Notes: generated by a model from the sequence alone, not told the origin. Positions 33,777 through 46,224 are shown, counted from the stretch's first letter. The stretch is 64,000 nt of DNA from Dendrocalamus latiflorus (GCA_017311315.1 CM029617.1:3080681-3144680); one strand, 5' to 3'. Program-made: numbers and translations.

Positions 33777-35881
33777 GATGACATCCCAGTGAAGAAAAAG
33801 ACAAATATGCCCCTGTCACAGGTAAGAGTATAGAAGTGAACCAGTATAGCCATTACCCAAGCTTGTTTTGGGTTTCAGCATGCTGTATGTGACGCAACAC
33901 TCGGATGCCATTCACGAGAGGGGTCTGTCTACTCACTGACAAGGCTTTGCTCCATTTTGTGATTTGAGTACGATCGGTTCCATAGTTCAAAGAGTTTAAT
34001 CAGGTTTCACTTTAAGATTAAAAACAATCTGATCGACAAATTTTACCGGAACTCATTAACCAACTAGTACATAATTCTGAACTGATCGGGATTTCGAACT
34101 CGCCAATTTAATAATATGTTCTGACCAATATAACTGGTCATAGGAAATATGAATTGGTTGGAGTTATAAGTAGGATCATATTTGTATCCGTAATGTACTC
34201 TGCATCGATTTGCATTAGACATGGTGTCTAAAAGCGCTTGTGCTGACTGGAATCAGACGTAATTACTTGAAGCACTCTAACTATAACTCTTCATCATCTC
34301 CGATTGGGACTCTATTTCATCTCCAAACATGATATTGTTCCTTTTATCGACTAGGACTCTTATTTTCAATACTATTTATACCCTGTAAGCCTCTTGGTAG
34401 AGCAAATCAAAATTAACAACACATATAATACGCCAATAGTGTTCTATAATTTCTCATCCATATAGTGATTTCGTTGATTGTATATCTGCCATAGTGATTT
34501 CATCAATTACGTGTTCATGGTTTTTTCTGTAAAGATTTTTTATGTTAAAACTTTGTCTCATGTTCTTGATTATTATGCATTATTTTCTAGTTGATTTCGC
34601 TATAAGTGGTACGAGGGCTTTAGACTTGTCAACACGTTGCACATGGGAGCTATAACAGGAAGATTCCTACTGATGCTCCATATATAATATATTTGTCTAC
34701 CAACCAAGCCGGCCGGGAGCGAACGCAAGGTGTGGACCGCGGAAATGAAAGGAGAAAAATAAGAAGCATATCTCACAACGCACGGTCATTTTCTCCTCCT
34801 AGGAGTCGAGCATTCTGGGCCCCGGACGACAGCGACGCCCGTACGCCGCCAAGATTGAAATTCTCTCATCTTACAGTGCTCTGAAAAGCTATGGCACGTA
34901 CGTGCACAATCTCTATTCATGTCGAGACGACGTAACAGTCTCGTAAGTACGACTTGCTTGGTGAATTTCTGCATTGAATGAATCTAGCTAGCACAACCGT
35001 GCAAGAATAGCTTGACATGGTCTCGTCACTCTGTCTAGACGTCAAGTTAGCTGGTGTTCCCTGACCGGATCTGCATCCGTGTCCTGCATATGAAAGCGCA
35101 CGATTAAACCAGTGAAGTTGCTTCATTGACTTTGCGGGTGGTTGTGACCAAGTTCGTGGTCTTCTCCGTCGGTTGAACGACGGGGATGGAGATGATTAGT
35201 GGCGTCGGCCGCGTGGTGGTGGGCAAGGCGGCACCCGCGTTGGCGCGGTGGGCTTGGGTTCCTATCCTCCTCTCCTCGCGGAGAACAGAACCCTGGGGTT
35301 GCAAATTCTGCATGCGCGTCATACCTAGCAAGACGGCGAATTCATCTGTTGTTGCAACCTCCATTGGTTTACGCCCCGTGGGATATACTAGCGTGTCTGA
35401 TTGCCCAGTCAGCGATCGAAAGTGAACGAGTGGTTTATGCAGATTGCAAGCTGACTTCGCTCCCTGCATCATTTCTGTTAGCTAGCTAGCTCTTCGCTTT
35501 CTCCCCATTTCCGCTAGACTAGACATGTGTCTATGTATTACAACAGAAAATCAAAATTTACAACTAATCAATATCCATATTACATGCATTCATCTTGTGG
35601 GTATACAAATATAACTTCGTATTGTTAAGTTCTAATTTTTTTTGAAACCATCACTTCCTTGAATAGAAGATGTTTTGCCTACAGTAGTCAAGAGTGCGAG
35701 AACAATCTTTGGCTACTATAAAGATCCTAGAATAACATTCAGAAAGATAAGTGAGAAATGAAGATAACACATAATCAAAGACAATCGCATGTTATAAGAA
35801 GAGGACACAATCGAAACCAATAATGAGTTAAATCCAAAATCAAAAGAATAGATTAAATGATTTTCTGTTCCTAGAGAAAAC
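33777..35881. other. Intergenic, no gene supported
   Basis: Mostly AT-rich. A 122-residue minus-strand frame (35104-35472) and its plus-strand overlaps have no recognisable domain and no splice support. 34690-34900 is a short GC-richer patch. Confidence 0.4.
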
Positions 35882-37045
35882 ATGAATATCTCTTATCAGC
35901 AGTAGTGTTGCAAGGGACCTTGAATCAGCTTGGATTGTTGAATCTTCCATATATTCATCTGCCAAAATCAAGATCTGTATTTTACTTTTAAGCATCAGTC
36001 ACATGAAAGAAACAATCAATTATTGTATTCATAGAAAATTAAAACAGCACATGTTTTCTCTAGGAATTGCAATCTTATTTTTGCAGAACTTACATAATCA
36101 AGCGATACTAAAAGAAGGCTCTCCAAGTGATGGCGAATAGCTGCATTTCCTTCACGATGAACCTAAATAATATTTTCTTGACGACTGAAGTCCAGACCTT
36201 TGTCAATTAGTTTTCTTTCTCTGTCCATCTCAGGGACATCATTGAACATCCACAATTCTGACCCTAGAGCTAGGAAAGCATCTAGTATCTGAATATACAA
36301 AACCAATTTACAATACATTGTTCTAGACAAAAACTGAATACACTATGCCAGGAATTGAAACAAAAAGGTCATGCATTACAATTTGCATACCCCATACATA
36401 GTTTAATAATGCTATGTTGGTGTATAAACATAATTCTTACCGTACTTATAGCTTTAAGCTGCACATTCAGTACAAGGATGTCATACCTTAGTACGACAAA
36501 GTTCTAAATTTAACATACTTTATTTTTTATGTACAATTTTGTTCAATCCAGACTTGAAAGTTAAATGAAATGTATCTCATGTGAAAATGAGGCAAAACAC
36601 ATGGGTTTCTCCAAAAATAGAGTTAGCCATGGACATCGAAAGTTAGAAAAGATAGTATAAAATAAGAAACGACGGGTTCTATTTTACAAAAGCTATGACA
36701 ATAGTACGTCTTTAAAGAGGACCATAAGACATTGAAGGCTCATTGCCTCATCCCATCAACTATGTTGCAATGGCGTTAATTAGACACAAGGAAAGTTCGA
36801 AACAGGAAGAAATACTCTATTTTCTTATTGTTTTGACACAGGCAGATTTTGACTCCAAATCCTTTTGCTGCAAATGACTGCATTATAGCCACATGAATAT
36901 TCCAGTAGAGGATGAGAATGTAATTTTGGATCCATCGTCAAGTTACCATTACCATATCTTCCACATCACGGCACCAACCACAAAACAATATTTTTTCTGG
37001 AGACTTTGGAACAACAAAATTTTTCGGCACATAGTCTCTCCTAGC
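35882..37045 (-). pseudogene. CASTOR: CASTOR/POLLUX ion-channel gene remnant, three exons
   Basis: Three minus-strand exon pieces with correct splice edges. 37045-36953 encodes ARRDYVPKNFVVPKSPEK then ILFCGWCRDVEDM. 36288-36094 encodes ILDAFLALGSELWMFNDVPE and MDRERKLIDKGLDFSRQENI, a stop, then VHREGNAAIRHHLESL. 35974-35882 encodes ILILADEYMEDSTIQADSRS and LATLLLIRDIH. This order and wording match the C-terminal RCK-like region of CASTOR/POLLUX (DMI1) channels, nuclear-envelope cation channels needed for symbiotic calcium spiking. CASTOR fits better than POLLUX by the YVPKNFVVPKSPE and GLDFSR segments. All pieces are multiples of three (93, 195, 93 bp), each in phase. A TAG at 36163-36165 interrupts exon 2. 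Pore, N-terminal and later exons are absent nearby, so this is a relic, not a working gene. Confidence 0.85.
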
Positions 37046-38481
37046 CTGCACAATTTTACAGAGAAAAAGAATTAGGAGCTTCAAAGAAAGGGCTTACCAC
37101 AACCATATCATCTATATCTCATCGCCATCCATCTAATTCATGCACAAATGTGTATATATATAGATGCACATGTGCCTCCTCTAATATAAAACCACCCAGT
37201 AGCAACAAGAGTTGACCAAGACAATTGGCTTGCACAAAACATAACATGCTAGACTAATAATAAGAAAAAACTCAGAGAGAAGACAATCCAGAAACATACT
37301 AATCAAGGTGAATTGGAAGCCATCAGCGGCTTCTCGTCTTCAAACCATAGTTTTTTTGTTCATTCAGAACTCAGAAGAGCAATGATGGATGTATATCTCA
37401 ATCTGAAGATAAGATTATAACTTTATATCTCCCGATCTGACAATCACCAAACATGCTTGGGACAGTACAATGTGTTAACTCATCTCAGTCACGGAAGTAC
37501 AAGTTATACTATCAGCTCATCCGGCAATGCCACAAACCTAGCTCACTTCTGAAACATCAAAATGGAATCCAAATTAGATATCACTACGACAGGCTACATG
37601 TTCTCTACAATGACAAGAAAACTGCCTCCGTTCTTTTTCTTCCTGCTACTCATGATGTGGCATCTAACATACCGCTATGAAACTATCCTTGTTCATGCTA
37701 TGCTAATGCTAGTGGGCACTTTTGCACTATAGGAATCAATGTGCAAAACCAATCGAACAAAAGCCAATAATTCTAGTACATTGTTTGCTAAGGATAACTC
37801 ATAAAGTGAATAGTATTTTTTCAGTTGAATCTCTAGCACTACAAGATAATGCATTTTAGTAAGTAAAAAATTGTACATCTTGTTCAGTTGTGTCGTGAAT
37901 AATTTTTTCTATCTCACAATGTACAAATCTTATTGTGCACAAGGGAACAAACAATAATGTAATGCATGTGGAGAATGGGGTTAAAAGGTATTAATTACCT
38001 CCTTGGGCATATCGTGCCTCTGTGGCCCGTCGAGCTAAACAGGCAACGTACCGGCCCAACATGGCACAAACCCCCGCTAGATCGTGCCTAGGCTGACATC
38101 TCGGTCCATGGGTTGGCACAGCACGGCCTGTTTTGGCTAACAGGCTAAACGAACCGTGTCTAATGGGCTCATGCTGTGTCTAGCCCAGGCAGTGCCTTGT
38201 TGCGTCGTCCATTTGGGTAGATCTGGGTGGCTGGGTCGAGTTAATTTAAGTTGGGCCTGGGTCGAGTTAATTTAAGTTGGGCCTGTTTATATTTATTTCT
38301 TTGTAGTTTCTTGTTTAGAGAAGTCTTTGTTACCGGGTAAACTATTACTGGTCTTGTTCGAGAAACGAAAAGCCAGAGCCCAGAAGCAGCAACAGCAAAT
38401 ACACCTGCAGCGAGCCCGACCTCAAGCCCAAGCCCAGTCCTCCGTCCGGTTCGGGCCGGGACGGCTCGAGAAGTCAATGGT
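37046..38481. other. Intergenic with repeat pieces
   Basis: AT-rich to 37980 with no supported gene. 37990-38210 has GCACGGCC and GCCCAGGCAG wording similar to 28880-29010, a possible small transposon. A 26-bp unit (GGGTCGAGTTAATTTAAGTT plus GGGCCT) is tandemly duplicated at 38233-38284. CACTACAAGA at 37845 resembles a CACTA end but has no partner. Confidence 0.4.
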
Positions 38482-38509
38482 TTGACTGCGCCACCCTTGT
38501 TCGGCTTAA

Positions 38510-40481
38510 GAGATCGTCTCTCTCTCTCTCTCTCCCCACCTCCCGTTTCGCGAAGTCAGAAACTTCCGAAGCCAAGAAAAGCTGCCATTTTTAATCTCCT
38601 TCCTTCTTCCTCCTCCTCCTCCTCGTTCATCTCTCGCCGGCGTGCGCAGCCGCCGAAGTTGGGAGGCTCCTGCGAGTTTCTTTGCGGCCTCCGGTGTGGG
38701 CCGGGCCTTGTTTTGTTGTGCTGTTGGGCGGTTTCGGTTGGTTCGTGGGTCGAAACCGTCGGGCTGTGCCTCGCTGGGATCGTCAGTTTTGCCTGTTGGA
38801 TTCGGCTCTCTCGTCGTGATTCCGGTAATTTGGCTGTGTTTTTTTAATTTTGCGAAGAAAGATTCGGTTTTTCCTTATTCTCTTGGCTTGCTTGTTGTGT
38901 GGTTCCTTAGATCTTTGGTACTTGACGCTGTTGGTGTGGTTCCTTTCTTGGGCAAGTGATTAGAAGGCAATTGTAGAGCGCTTTCTGTGTTAAACAGCAA
39001 ATAAGAGTGCATAATCAGGAAAGATCACTAGATTACCTATTGACTTTGACTGCTCTGTGACTAGACTTGCTTGTGGATACTTAGTGATGAAATTTTAGTA
39101 CTTATCCCAGTTATCCGGACTCTGGTCGTCAGTAACACACAATTGGTGAAACTTTTGCTGGATTGTGATAAGATGTGGGGAGCCGTAGTAGTGTAGAAAT
39201 GTGGAATGATATACAATTGGTGAGAGAGAAATAGTGTGTGCAAATTAACCCAATCATGCATCACTTGCTTGCAGAAATAATTTAGATGCCAGCACAGATA
39301 CTTTTCTTTCATCGCTGTTCAGTACCATGGGCTATAAACCCATCGTTCTGCTTCAGGATGTAAGCAATGACGTTCCTTGCGAGACATACTTTCTTTGTTT
39401 ATTGATGCAATTTAGGTAGGCTGTCTTCTCATCCGTTGTTTATACAAACAAAAAAACATCTACGTTTTTTTTTGGCCTCAGATTCATAGGGTATTTGAGG
39501 AAACGATCATGATATTGATGCCTATCCAAAAAAGATATAACTATTAAAGAGACAAATTGGATTAGAGAAAAGTTGTGGTGGGCCTAGTGGCCTAGCTACT
39601 ACTGTCTTTGATTGCAGTCTTCGCCTAAATTGACACTACCACATGTCAAATTGCAACATCCCCAATCAACGATAAATAGTAAGGTTTGTTGATCTTGACT
39701 TCCTATGCTGATGTGTCAAATATGTTTCCGATGGTTAAAACTCCAGACAAGAGTTGGATTAATGGAGATAAAAATATGAAATGCTCATCATTGGCTTTGC
39801 TGAGTTCAAGCTTGAAGCAAAGCAAAGTCCCGTGTAGTTGTGAGGTCATTGGTACCCCACAAACCGCTACATACTGTAAACTGTAACTAAGTATGCCTGA
39901 CTATGATACACATAAGTAACATGCAAAAACTAGTGCCTACGGTGGCAGTTTATGGGAGCACCTGCAAATCTGGAGCATTTCTTTGTGCAACAGCTTCTCT
40001 ACTGTTAGATTCATTTCTTAAGAAAAATTCAAGAGTTGTTACTGTGTCCGGATCTTTTGAAACAACCAAAAAAATCCCCTCAATTACTCTGCCATCAAAC
40101 TACCTAGGACAGTTTTTACGCTGCAATGCATATATGATATCACATATATTCTGTACTGTTTTTAGTAACATGAAGTTTATGTTTCAGTTTTCATTATGAC
40201 CAAAGTGCATTAACAATTTGCGGTTTCCATTACCCGCCATTCTGTGGAGATAAGTTTTGCCAAAAAGGAAATCTTGAATTGAACACGTAGGTCATACATT
40301 GTACATGCAATTTTTTCTTAGGTAACCAGAACCTCTGTTCATGTTTTCTTGTTTCAGGATATGATGGCTGTTGGTGAAGGCCGATGAACTCTGTGTCTAT
40401 GTGTAGATTGATATTGAACTGACATATCAATTAAGTGATCCTAGGTGTGTGTTGTAGCTTGAAAATTGAAGCATCTCAGTA
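38510..40481 (+). other. Probable 5' UTR and UTR introns of the CRPK1-like kinase gene
   Basis: A CT repeat at 38517-38534 and CTCC-rich sequence to about 38640 look like a plant 5' leader. A GTAATT donor at 38824 and acceptors TTCAG at 39356 and 40357 could form one or two UTR introns before the ATG at 40482. Exact exons cannot be set from sequence alone. Confidence 0.4.
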
Positions 40482-42651
40482 ATGAGTTGTTTTTGTCTCT
40501 TTTTCAAGAGGACACAGGAAACCCATCAACAAAAGGATCCATGTAATGAATGTAAGATCTCTTATGTTTACAGTTTTATGGCAAATCACCGTTTGGAATA
40601 TGATATGCCCTTCTCAAATTTTCATCAATCTGCTTTCCTTTGTAACATTTAACCTTACTTCTGCAGACTTCTCTGGTGCTGAGAATATAACAAGATACAG
40701 CTATAGGGAGCTGGTTACGGCAACATCAAATTTTGACCAATCCAATAAAATTGGTGAGGGAGGTTATGGACCTGTGTACAAGGTAATAGCATAATCTGTA
40801 TGTATTGGATACTGGACCGGAACACAAGGCATGTGTTTGAAATTTGGCAACTTACCATTTCAGGGAACGCTCAAGGATGGAACAGCTGTTGCTGTAAAGG
40901 TGCTGTCTTTGCAGTCTAGACAAGGTGTGAAGGAGTTTGTTAATGAACTCCTTGCAATCTCCGACATTTCACATGAGAATCTTGTCAAACTTCATGGTTG
41001 TTGCGTGGAAGGAAGCCACAGGATCCTTGTCTATAATTATCTTGAAAATAATAGCCTTGCACAAACCCTTCTAGGTAGATTCTCATTACCGAATCCTCTA
41101 TTTTTTTATTGCTTGAAAATTGTTGAGATGCTGTAAACCTTCTTGTGCTTGACATTTTTTAGGTTCTGGGCATAGCAACATCCAGTTCAACTGGAGAACT
41201 CGAGTAAATATTTGCATTGGTGTTGCCCAGGGACTAGCATTCCTCCATGATGCTGTTCGCCCTCACATTGTTCACCGGGACATCAAAGCAAGCAATATAC
41301 TTCTCGATAAGAATCTTACGCCAAAAATTTCTGATTTCGGTTTAGCAAAGCTTCTACCTTCAGATGTATCACATGTTAGCACAAGAGTAGCAGGAACACT
41401 GTAAGTGACAATTATGATAATCTGCTCTTCTTGGGTAGATTAGAATGCTAGTTCGGCTGGTCCTTCAAACTTAGTTGGGAGAAACACTTACCATTAGACT
41501 CAATACAGATTTACGTCTCCATTAGTCCAAGAACCTCTATCGATCTAAGCAAGGAGTGCAAACAGATGCTGTTTTTTTGCTAAGCATATTAAGATTGAAA
41601 AAGAATAAAGTCCAAACTAGTATGTAATCACTCGATATGTACAGCCCCTCCACTGCTTTCCTCACACTGTAGTTTTGCTTGCAGAGGATACTTGGCTCCT
41701 GAATACGCCATTCGAGGACAAGTGACACGGAAGGCAGATGTTTACAGCTTTGGTGTTCTGCTTGTAGAAATAGTCAGTGGAAGATGCAACACTGATACAA
41801 GATTGCCCTACGAGGATCAGATTCTTCTTGAGAAGGTATGGGATTCTGTTCAGAATATGAAACACTTCACTACTATTACTCTATTAGACAACGCAAAGAA
41901 CATCTTCGTTTGGACAACCCGCAACATACATAACTTTTCCACTTGAGGTGAATGATGTCGCTGCAACTTTCCTTTTTTATCATCAAATTCATTGGCATGT
42001 CTTAATGCTTGACATTTTTGTTCGAAATCCGTTTGTTTACACCTTTCAGTCAAATTAATACAAGTCACAAGGAGTGGAAGAGAGCAGTAGTTTACAGAGT
42101 TTCAAATTAGCTCATCTATAATGCGCCTTCCATGCTTAGATACCATTTTAAACATTTCGGTACCATAATTATCAAAATTCCCAGATGCTAGCCAGGGGCC
42201 AAATCTTCTGAATTGGAGTTTGTGTTATTTAGTGCTATATTACCCAGAGATTGATCACCAATTGCCCCCCCCCCCCCCCCTCCCTCTGCAGACATGGACA
42301 TATTATGACCAGGGGCATTTGGATAAGATCATAGACAGTTCTTTGGGCGATGACTTGGATGTCGATGAAGCCTGCAGATTCTTGAAGGTTGGGCTTTTAT
42401 GCACCCAGGAGATCACGAAACGTCGACCCACCATGTCTGCAGTCATCAGCATGCTGAGAGGCGAGATGGACGTCGACTTGGAGAAGATCAGCAAGCCTGA
42501 CGTGATCAGAGACTTCAGGGATCTCAAGCTCAGGAGCAAGGCCACATCCTCCACATTGCTGACTTCCATCATGGCACACTCTTCTCCGCTGTCCTCTGAA
42601 GAGACGACGCGCACCTCCATCACATTCACCGCAATATCGGACCGCAACTGA
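40482..42651 (+). CDS. Receptor-like cytoplasmic Ser/Thr protein kinase, CRPK1 type
   Basis: Six exons: 40482-40551, 40667-40782, 40864-41074, 41163-41400, 41685-41835 and 42292-42651. All are GT-AG and phases join exactly to give 381 residues. The product has no signal peptide, ectodomain or membrane segment. It begins MSCFCLFFK, whose cysteines could be S-acylated for plasma-membrane attachment (inference). Kinase motifs are complete: glycine loop GEGGYGPVY (53-61), VAVK lysine 74, likely helix-C Glu 90, HRDIKASN (170-177), DFG (190-192) and APE (216-218). HRD makes it an RD kinase. The start, exon layout and tail (KISKPDVIRDFRDLK) match Arabidopsis At1g16670/CRPK1, a cold-responsive plasma-membrane kinase that phosphorylates 14-3-3 proteins. 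The Ser/Thr-rich tail is variable in the family. Function by orthology is inference. Confidence 0.92.
42265..42282 (+). repeat. Poly-C tract before the last kinase-gene exon
   Basis: An uninterrupted run of about 18 C, followed by TCCCTCTGCAG, forms the polypyrimidine tract of the acceptor at 42291. Confidence 0.95.
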
Positions 42652-43107
42652 TGAGGTTGTCTGCAAAGTGCAAACACGAAGACCGTGTAGAGGAAAGTGT
42701 ACGTAGCATAGGCCAGAATTTTGTACGGTGTTTGTATTATTTGTGTGTATAGATTTATTTCGCCTCAGTTTATAGAGCCTGAACAAATTGGTCAGAGACC
42801 CATTCTGTCCTGAACTAACCTGTCAACAGACCGCTTCAATGCTTCTCACTGAAATGAAAAAAACTGTTTAAATGCTTCTCTGAAATGAGAACAAAACTGC
42901 TTCAATGCTTCTCTGAAACGGGCATTGCAAAGGTATATAAAGCAAACGAGGAGACAATAGACTCTATCATAAATCGACGTGCTCTAGAATCTATGTTATT
43001 TTCTTTTCGCGAGCATACAAACACACAAGGCCTAGTCCCAGCTTGTTTTCATGCAATGGTGCATCGGCAACGCATTTACAATGTGTGTGCACATTCTGTC
43101 CTGTACC
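42652..43107. other. 3' UTR of the kinase gene and short spacer
   Basis: To about 42790 probably 3' UTR (TTATTTGTGTGTATAG phrase). 42830-42925 repeats TTCAATGCTTCTCTGAAA-like wording three times. No gene seen. Confidence 0.45.
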
Positions 43108-43112
43108 TATCC
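43108..43112. repeat. Target-site duplication of the old Copia element, left
   Basis: TATCC, repeated exactly at 45828-45832. Confidence 0.85.
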
Positions 43113-43623
43113 TGGTGAGTTGGATTATTTAGAAAGGTGCGCTAGAAAGTCGTAAAAGAGTTCTACTAGAACTAGGACTTTTACTTCTATTTGAATTAGA
43201 ATTCCTACTCTAAATTAGAGAAGAGTTAGAAGAAATTATAAACCATGAGGTGACCATAGAGAAGAAATCAAGCCTACTCGTCTGAAGTAGAGGGTGCGCA
43301 AGAGGATTAGAAGTTAGGATATTCTTTAACATTAGATTTTTGTATAAGGTAAAGATCCGAATGTCTTAAAATATTCGAGAAGGTTGTGAGTGAACGACAA
43401 TCTCTTGTACTCTTTCGAGATTGTGTTTAAGAAATTTGTGGTTGGCTTCGCCAAATCTTTTCTCTCTCGTCGTAGTTACTTCAACATCGTTATTTGTTAT
43501 TTTGGTTCTCTCCATGAGATTCATCTTCTTCGTTTTTGATACCATGCATGTTCGTGTCGTATCTCACAAACTCTGATCTGATCTAGGAGCTGATGTGCAT
43601 AAAAAGGGTATCATAGTGTAATA
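43113..43623 (+). repeat. 5' LTR of the old Copia element
   Basis: Starts TGGTGAGTTGGATTATTTAG and ends near TCATAGTGTAATA. It aligns along its length to 45306-45827 (for example GATACCATGCATGTTCG versus GATACCGTGCATGTTTA). Confidence 0.8.
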
Positions 43624-43625
43624 AG

Positions 43626-43638
43626 TGGTATTAGAGCC
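43626..43638 (+). promoter_or_regulatory. Primer-binding site, tRNA-iMet type
   Basis: TGGTATTAGAGCC, one base from the consensus TGGTATCAGAGCC, two bases inside the 5' LTR. Confidence 0.8.
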
Positions 43639-43769
43639 AAGTCTGAATTAATATGATTTGTGAAAGGATCGGTAAAACGTCAGATGACACAAAATCAAGA
43701 TCGATGTCGTTGATGTGCAATTAAGTAGAGAAACTTGATGACGAAAAAAATTTCAGCGTATAACAATAC

Positions 43770-44710
43770 ATGGTGAAGAATGTCCTTGAAGGGGATAAAC
43801 TGAAAAAGATGTTTGATGAAGACTGGAAAGTAATGGAGCAAAAAGATGTCAGTACAGTCCATTTAAATCTCTTCGATAAGGTAAAGTACTTGATGATCAA
43901 GGGGAATTCACCGAAGAAATTATGGAAAAACTTAGAAGACTTGTATAGGACAAAGTCGCTAATAAACCAATGTGTGCTGAAGCGGTAACTGTACAAGTTA
44001 CATATGGAGAAAGGTACACGATTCGTTGACTATCTTAATGTCTTTAACAAGCTTATCACACAGCTGACTAGTGCGAATGAGAAAATTAAGAAGAATGACA
44101 AGGTCATCATACTGGCATCATCTCTACCACCACCATGAGAGCAATTGGTAATGAATATTCTTGTTGGGAAAATTACTCTTAACTTCAATGAGACAGTTTC
44201 ATATCTTTTGGAGGCGGAGTCCTTGAAAAAGCCATCAGAATCTTCATCTTCGGTGACTAAACATTGGCTACGGTAGATGTTACAAACAGAAGCAAATATC
44301 TTAAGGAGAAGAAAAGCAAGACCATAGGCACACGTGTATGCTATCTATATGACAAGAAATGTCATATGATAAAAGATGTCTGAGTTTGAAGCAAATGAAG
44401 GGTGCATGCTAAATGATAGTAGCAAATGATTATTCAGACATGCTGATCGTTAGTCAATCAGGTACTTCTCATAAATGGATATTAGATTATGATTATTGCT
44501 TCCATATATATTTGGCAACGGAGATATTTAACGAAGGATCTCTACGCCCGACGTGTGGAACTGTTCACTTAATAGATTGAAAAGAGTATGTAATTACTGA
44601 GGTGAAAATGGTTGCATTAAAGATGTATGATAGAGCACATTACACATTGACGAAAGTTCAATATGTTCCCGGTTTAAAGAAGAATATAATATCTGTGAGA
44701 TCACTTGAAC
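43770..44710 (+). pseudogene. Copia gag and protease remnant
   Basis: One frame reads FDEDWKVMEQKDVSTVHLNL, LWKNLEDLYRTKSLINQCVL, a stop, then LYKLHMEKGTRFVDYLNVFN and VIILASSLPPP, a stop, and LVGKITLNFNETVSYLLEAE. These are the conserved blocks of Copia gag. A damaged CCHC knuckle (CYLYDKKCHMIKDV) follows at about 44338. The protease motif is eroded to SHKWILDYDYCFHIY, and VQYVPGLKKNIISVRSLE ends at about 44710. Stops and lost catalytic residues make it non-functional. Confidence 0.85.
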
Positions 44711-45288
44711 TCGAAAGTTGTGAGGTATCACTCTGAGGTGGAGTCATATGGGTTACTTGCAGAGGGTAAGTAACCTTAAAAAGTATCTGGAGCAATGGAA
44801 GATACCGATTAAAGAGTAATCTCAATGGTGGAGCAACCAATGGAAGGTCTGATAAAATTCCTGATCAGAGAAGGAAAACATGCTATCAATGGTAGGTACT
44901 CAGATCTCATATGCAGTTATGTGTGAAATTGTAAAGAATGTTGCAAAATCTAGCAGACGTAAAGAAGAATGTGAGTTGTTTGAAGAATAAAGACGTGGTA
45001 GGACCAAACACGTGGTACTAGGTTGTAGGTGGAGCTCGGATGTGGTACAAATTTATGACATAGAAGGTTGTAGTACCAGAAGATGTGGTTAATCAAACTA
45101 CACAACGAATGAGCTCTCAAGTGGAGGGTCCGAGCAGGCTAGCCCAGACACCGACACATACATATTGCGGTGATATGCATGAGCCCATGTGATTGGGACA
45201 CTTCCAAAAGTGGAAGGAAAACAAAAAAAGAAAAAGATGGAGCCAATTTGGAACAAGTTCTTGAGGAGCACAATAACTTTAACAGATA

Positions 45289-45305
45289 AGAGTCAAGGTG
45301 AAGAT
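45289..45305 (+). promoter_or_regulatory. Polypurine tract of the old Copia element
   Basis: AAGAGTCAAGGTGAAGA directly before the 3' LTR, like the CAAGGTGGAGATTGTTG junction usual in this Copia group. Confidence 0.65.
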
Positions 45306-45827
45306 TGTTGAGTTATGATGACTCATATAAAGTATTTTAGCCTTTAGAAAGGTGTGCTATAAAAGAGCCCTAGATAAATTTTACTATGATTAGAACTCCT
45401 ATTTGGATTAGGATTCCCACTCTAAATTGAAAATGGATTAAGACTATATAAACCACGACAGTGATCATTAAGAAGCAACCAAACAATCATGCCTACTCAT
45501 TCAAAGCAGAGAGCGCACGAGAGGATTAGAGACTACGATTTTTTATCACTAGATTTATGTATAGGCAAGGATACAAGGATTTTAAAAGATTTGAGAGGGT
45601 TATGAGTGAACGATTATCTTTTACTATTTTGAGATTGTACTTAAGAAATTTACGATTGGGTTCGTTAAATATTTTCTCTCATCGTAGTTGCTTCAACGTT
45701 ATTATTTTGGTTCTTTCTATGAGATTTATCTTTTTCATTTTTGATACCGTGCATGTTTATATTATATCTCGTAAACTTTGATCCAATCTAGAGTTGATAC
45801 GCATAAGAACGGTATTATAGTGTGACA
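45306..45827 (+). repeat. 3' LTR of the old Copia element
   Basis: 522 bp, TGTTGAGTTATGATG to ATTATAGTGTGACA, followed by TATCC. Confidence 0.82.
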
Positions 45828-46224
45828 TATCCTAACTTTTTTATATACTGATATTTGTCTCAAGTTCTGTGTGTTTTACGATCAGGTTCTTGCCTCTGCG
45901 TGCGCACAGCCACTGAGGCACAGCCATGGACGTACAAGCGTGCAGGCCCCAAGCTGCAGTGAAATTAGGTTAGCGCAGAGCCGCAGAGCCTGCTGGTGTC
46001 TCGTAAGCCTCCGACACGAGCGCAGGTGTTGGATCAACCGGGCGGCATCCAGCAGCCGCGCTGCCATGGCATGGCAGCGGCTGTGCGTCGGCATCATAAT
46101 GCAAGCTCTCTGCGATGTGCAGCGAAATGGGCCAGCCACTGAGGATTCTAACATGGCCACAGGGTGCCGCAGTGTCCTCCCTTCCTCAGCACTCGCCATC
46201 AGTGTCACTATGCCCTGCTATTCA

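Larger units (their letters stand above)
43113..45827 (+). mobile_element. Old non-autonomous Copia element with gag and protease remnants only
   Basis: A 2715-bp element with diverged LTRs (43113-43623 and 45306-45827), flanked by TATCC. A primer site and polypurine tract are in place. The interior (about 1.7 kb) has decayed gag and protease and no integrase, reverse transcriptase or RNase H. The LTRs share long aligned stretches but differ at many positions, so it is much older than the 6980-14392 element. It would have depended on another Copia for movement. Confidence 0.88.

Noticed and set aside
35104..35472. 122-codon minus-strand frame
   Set aside because: No recognisable domain and no conserved context. 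It is close to the CASTOR-like relic but does not read as one of its exons.
37845..37855. CACTACAAGA as a CACTA transposon end
   Set aside because: No matching inverted end or 3-bp target duplication was found.
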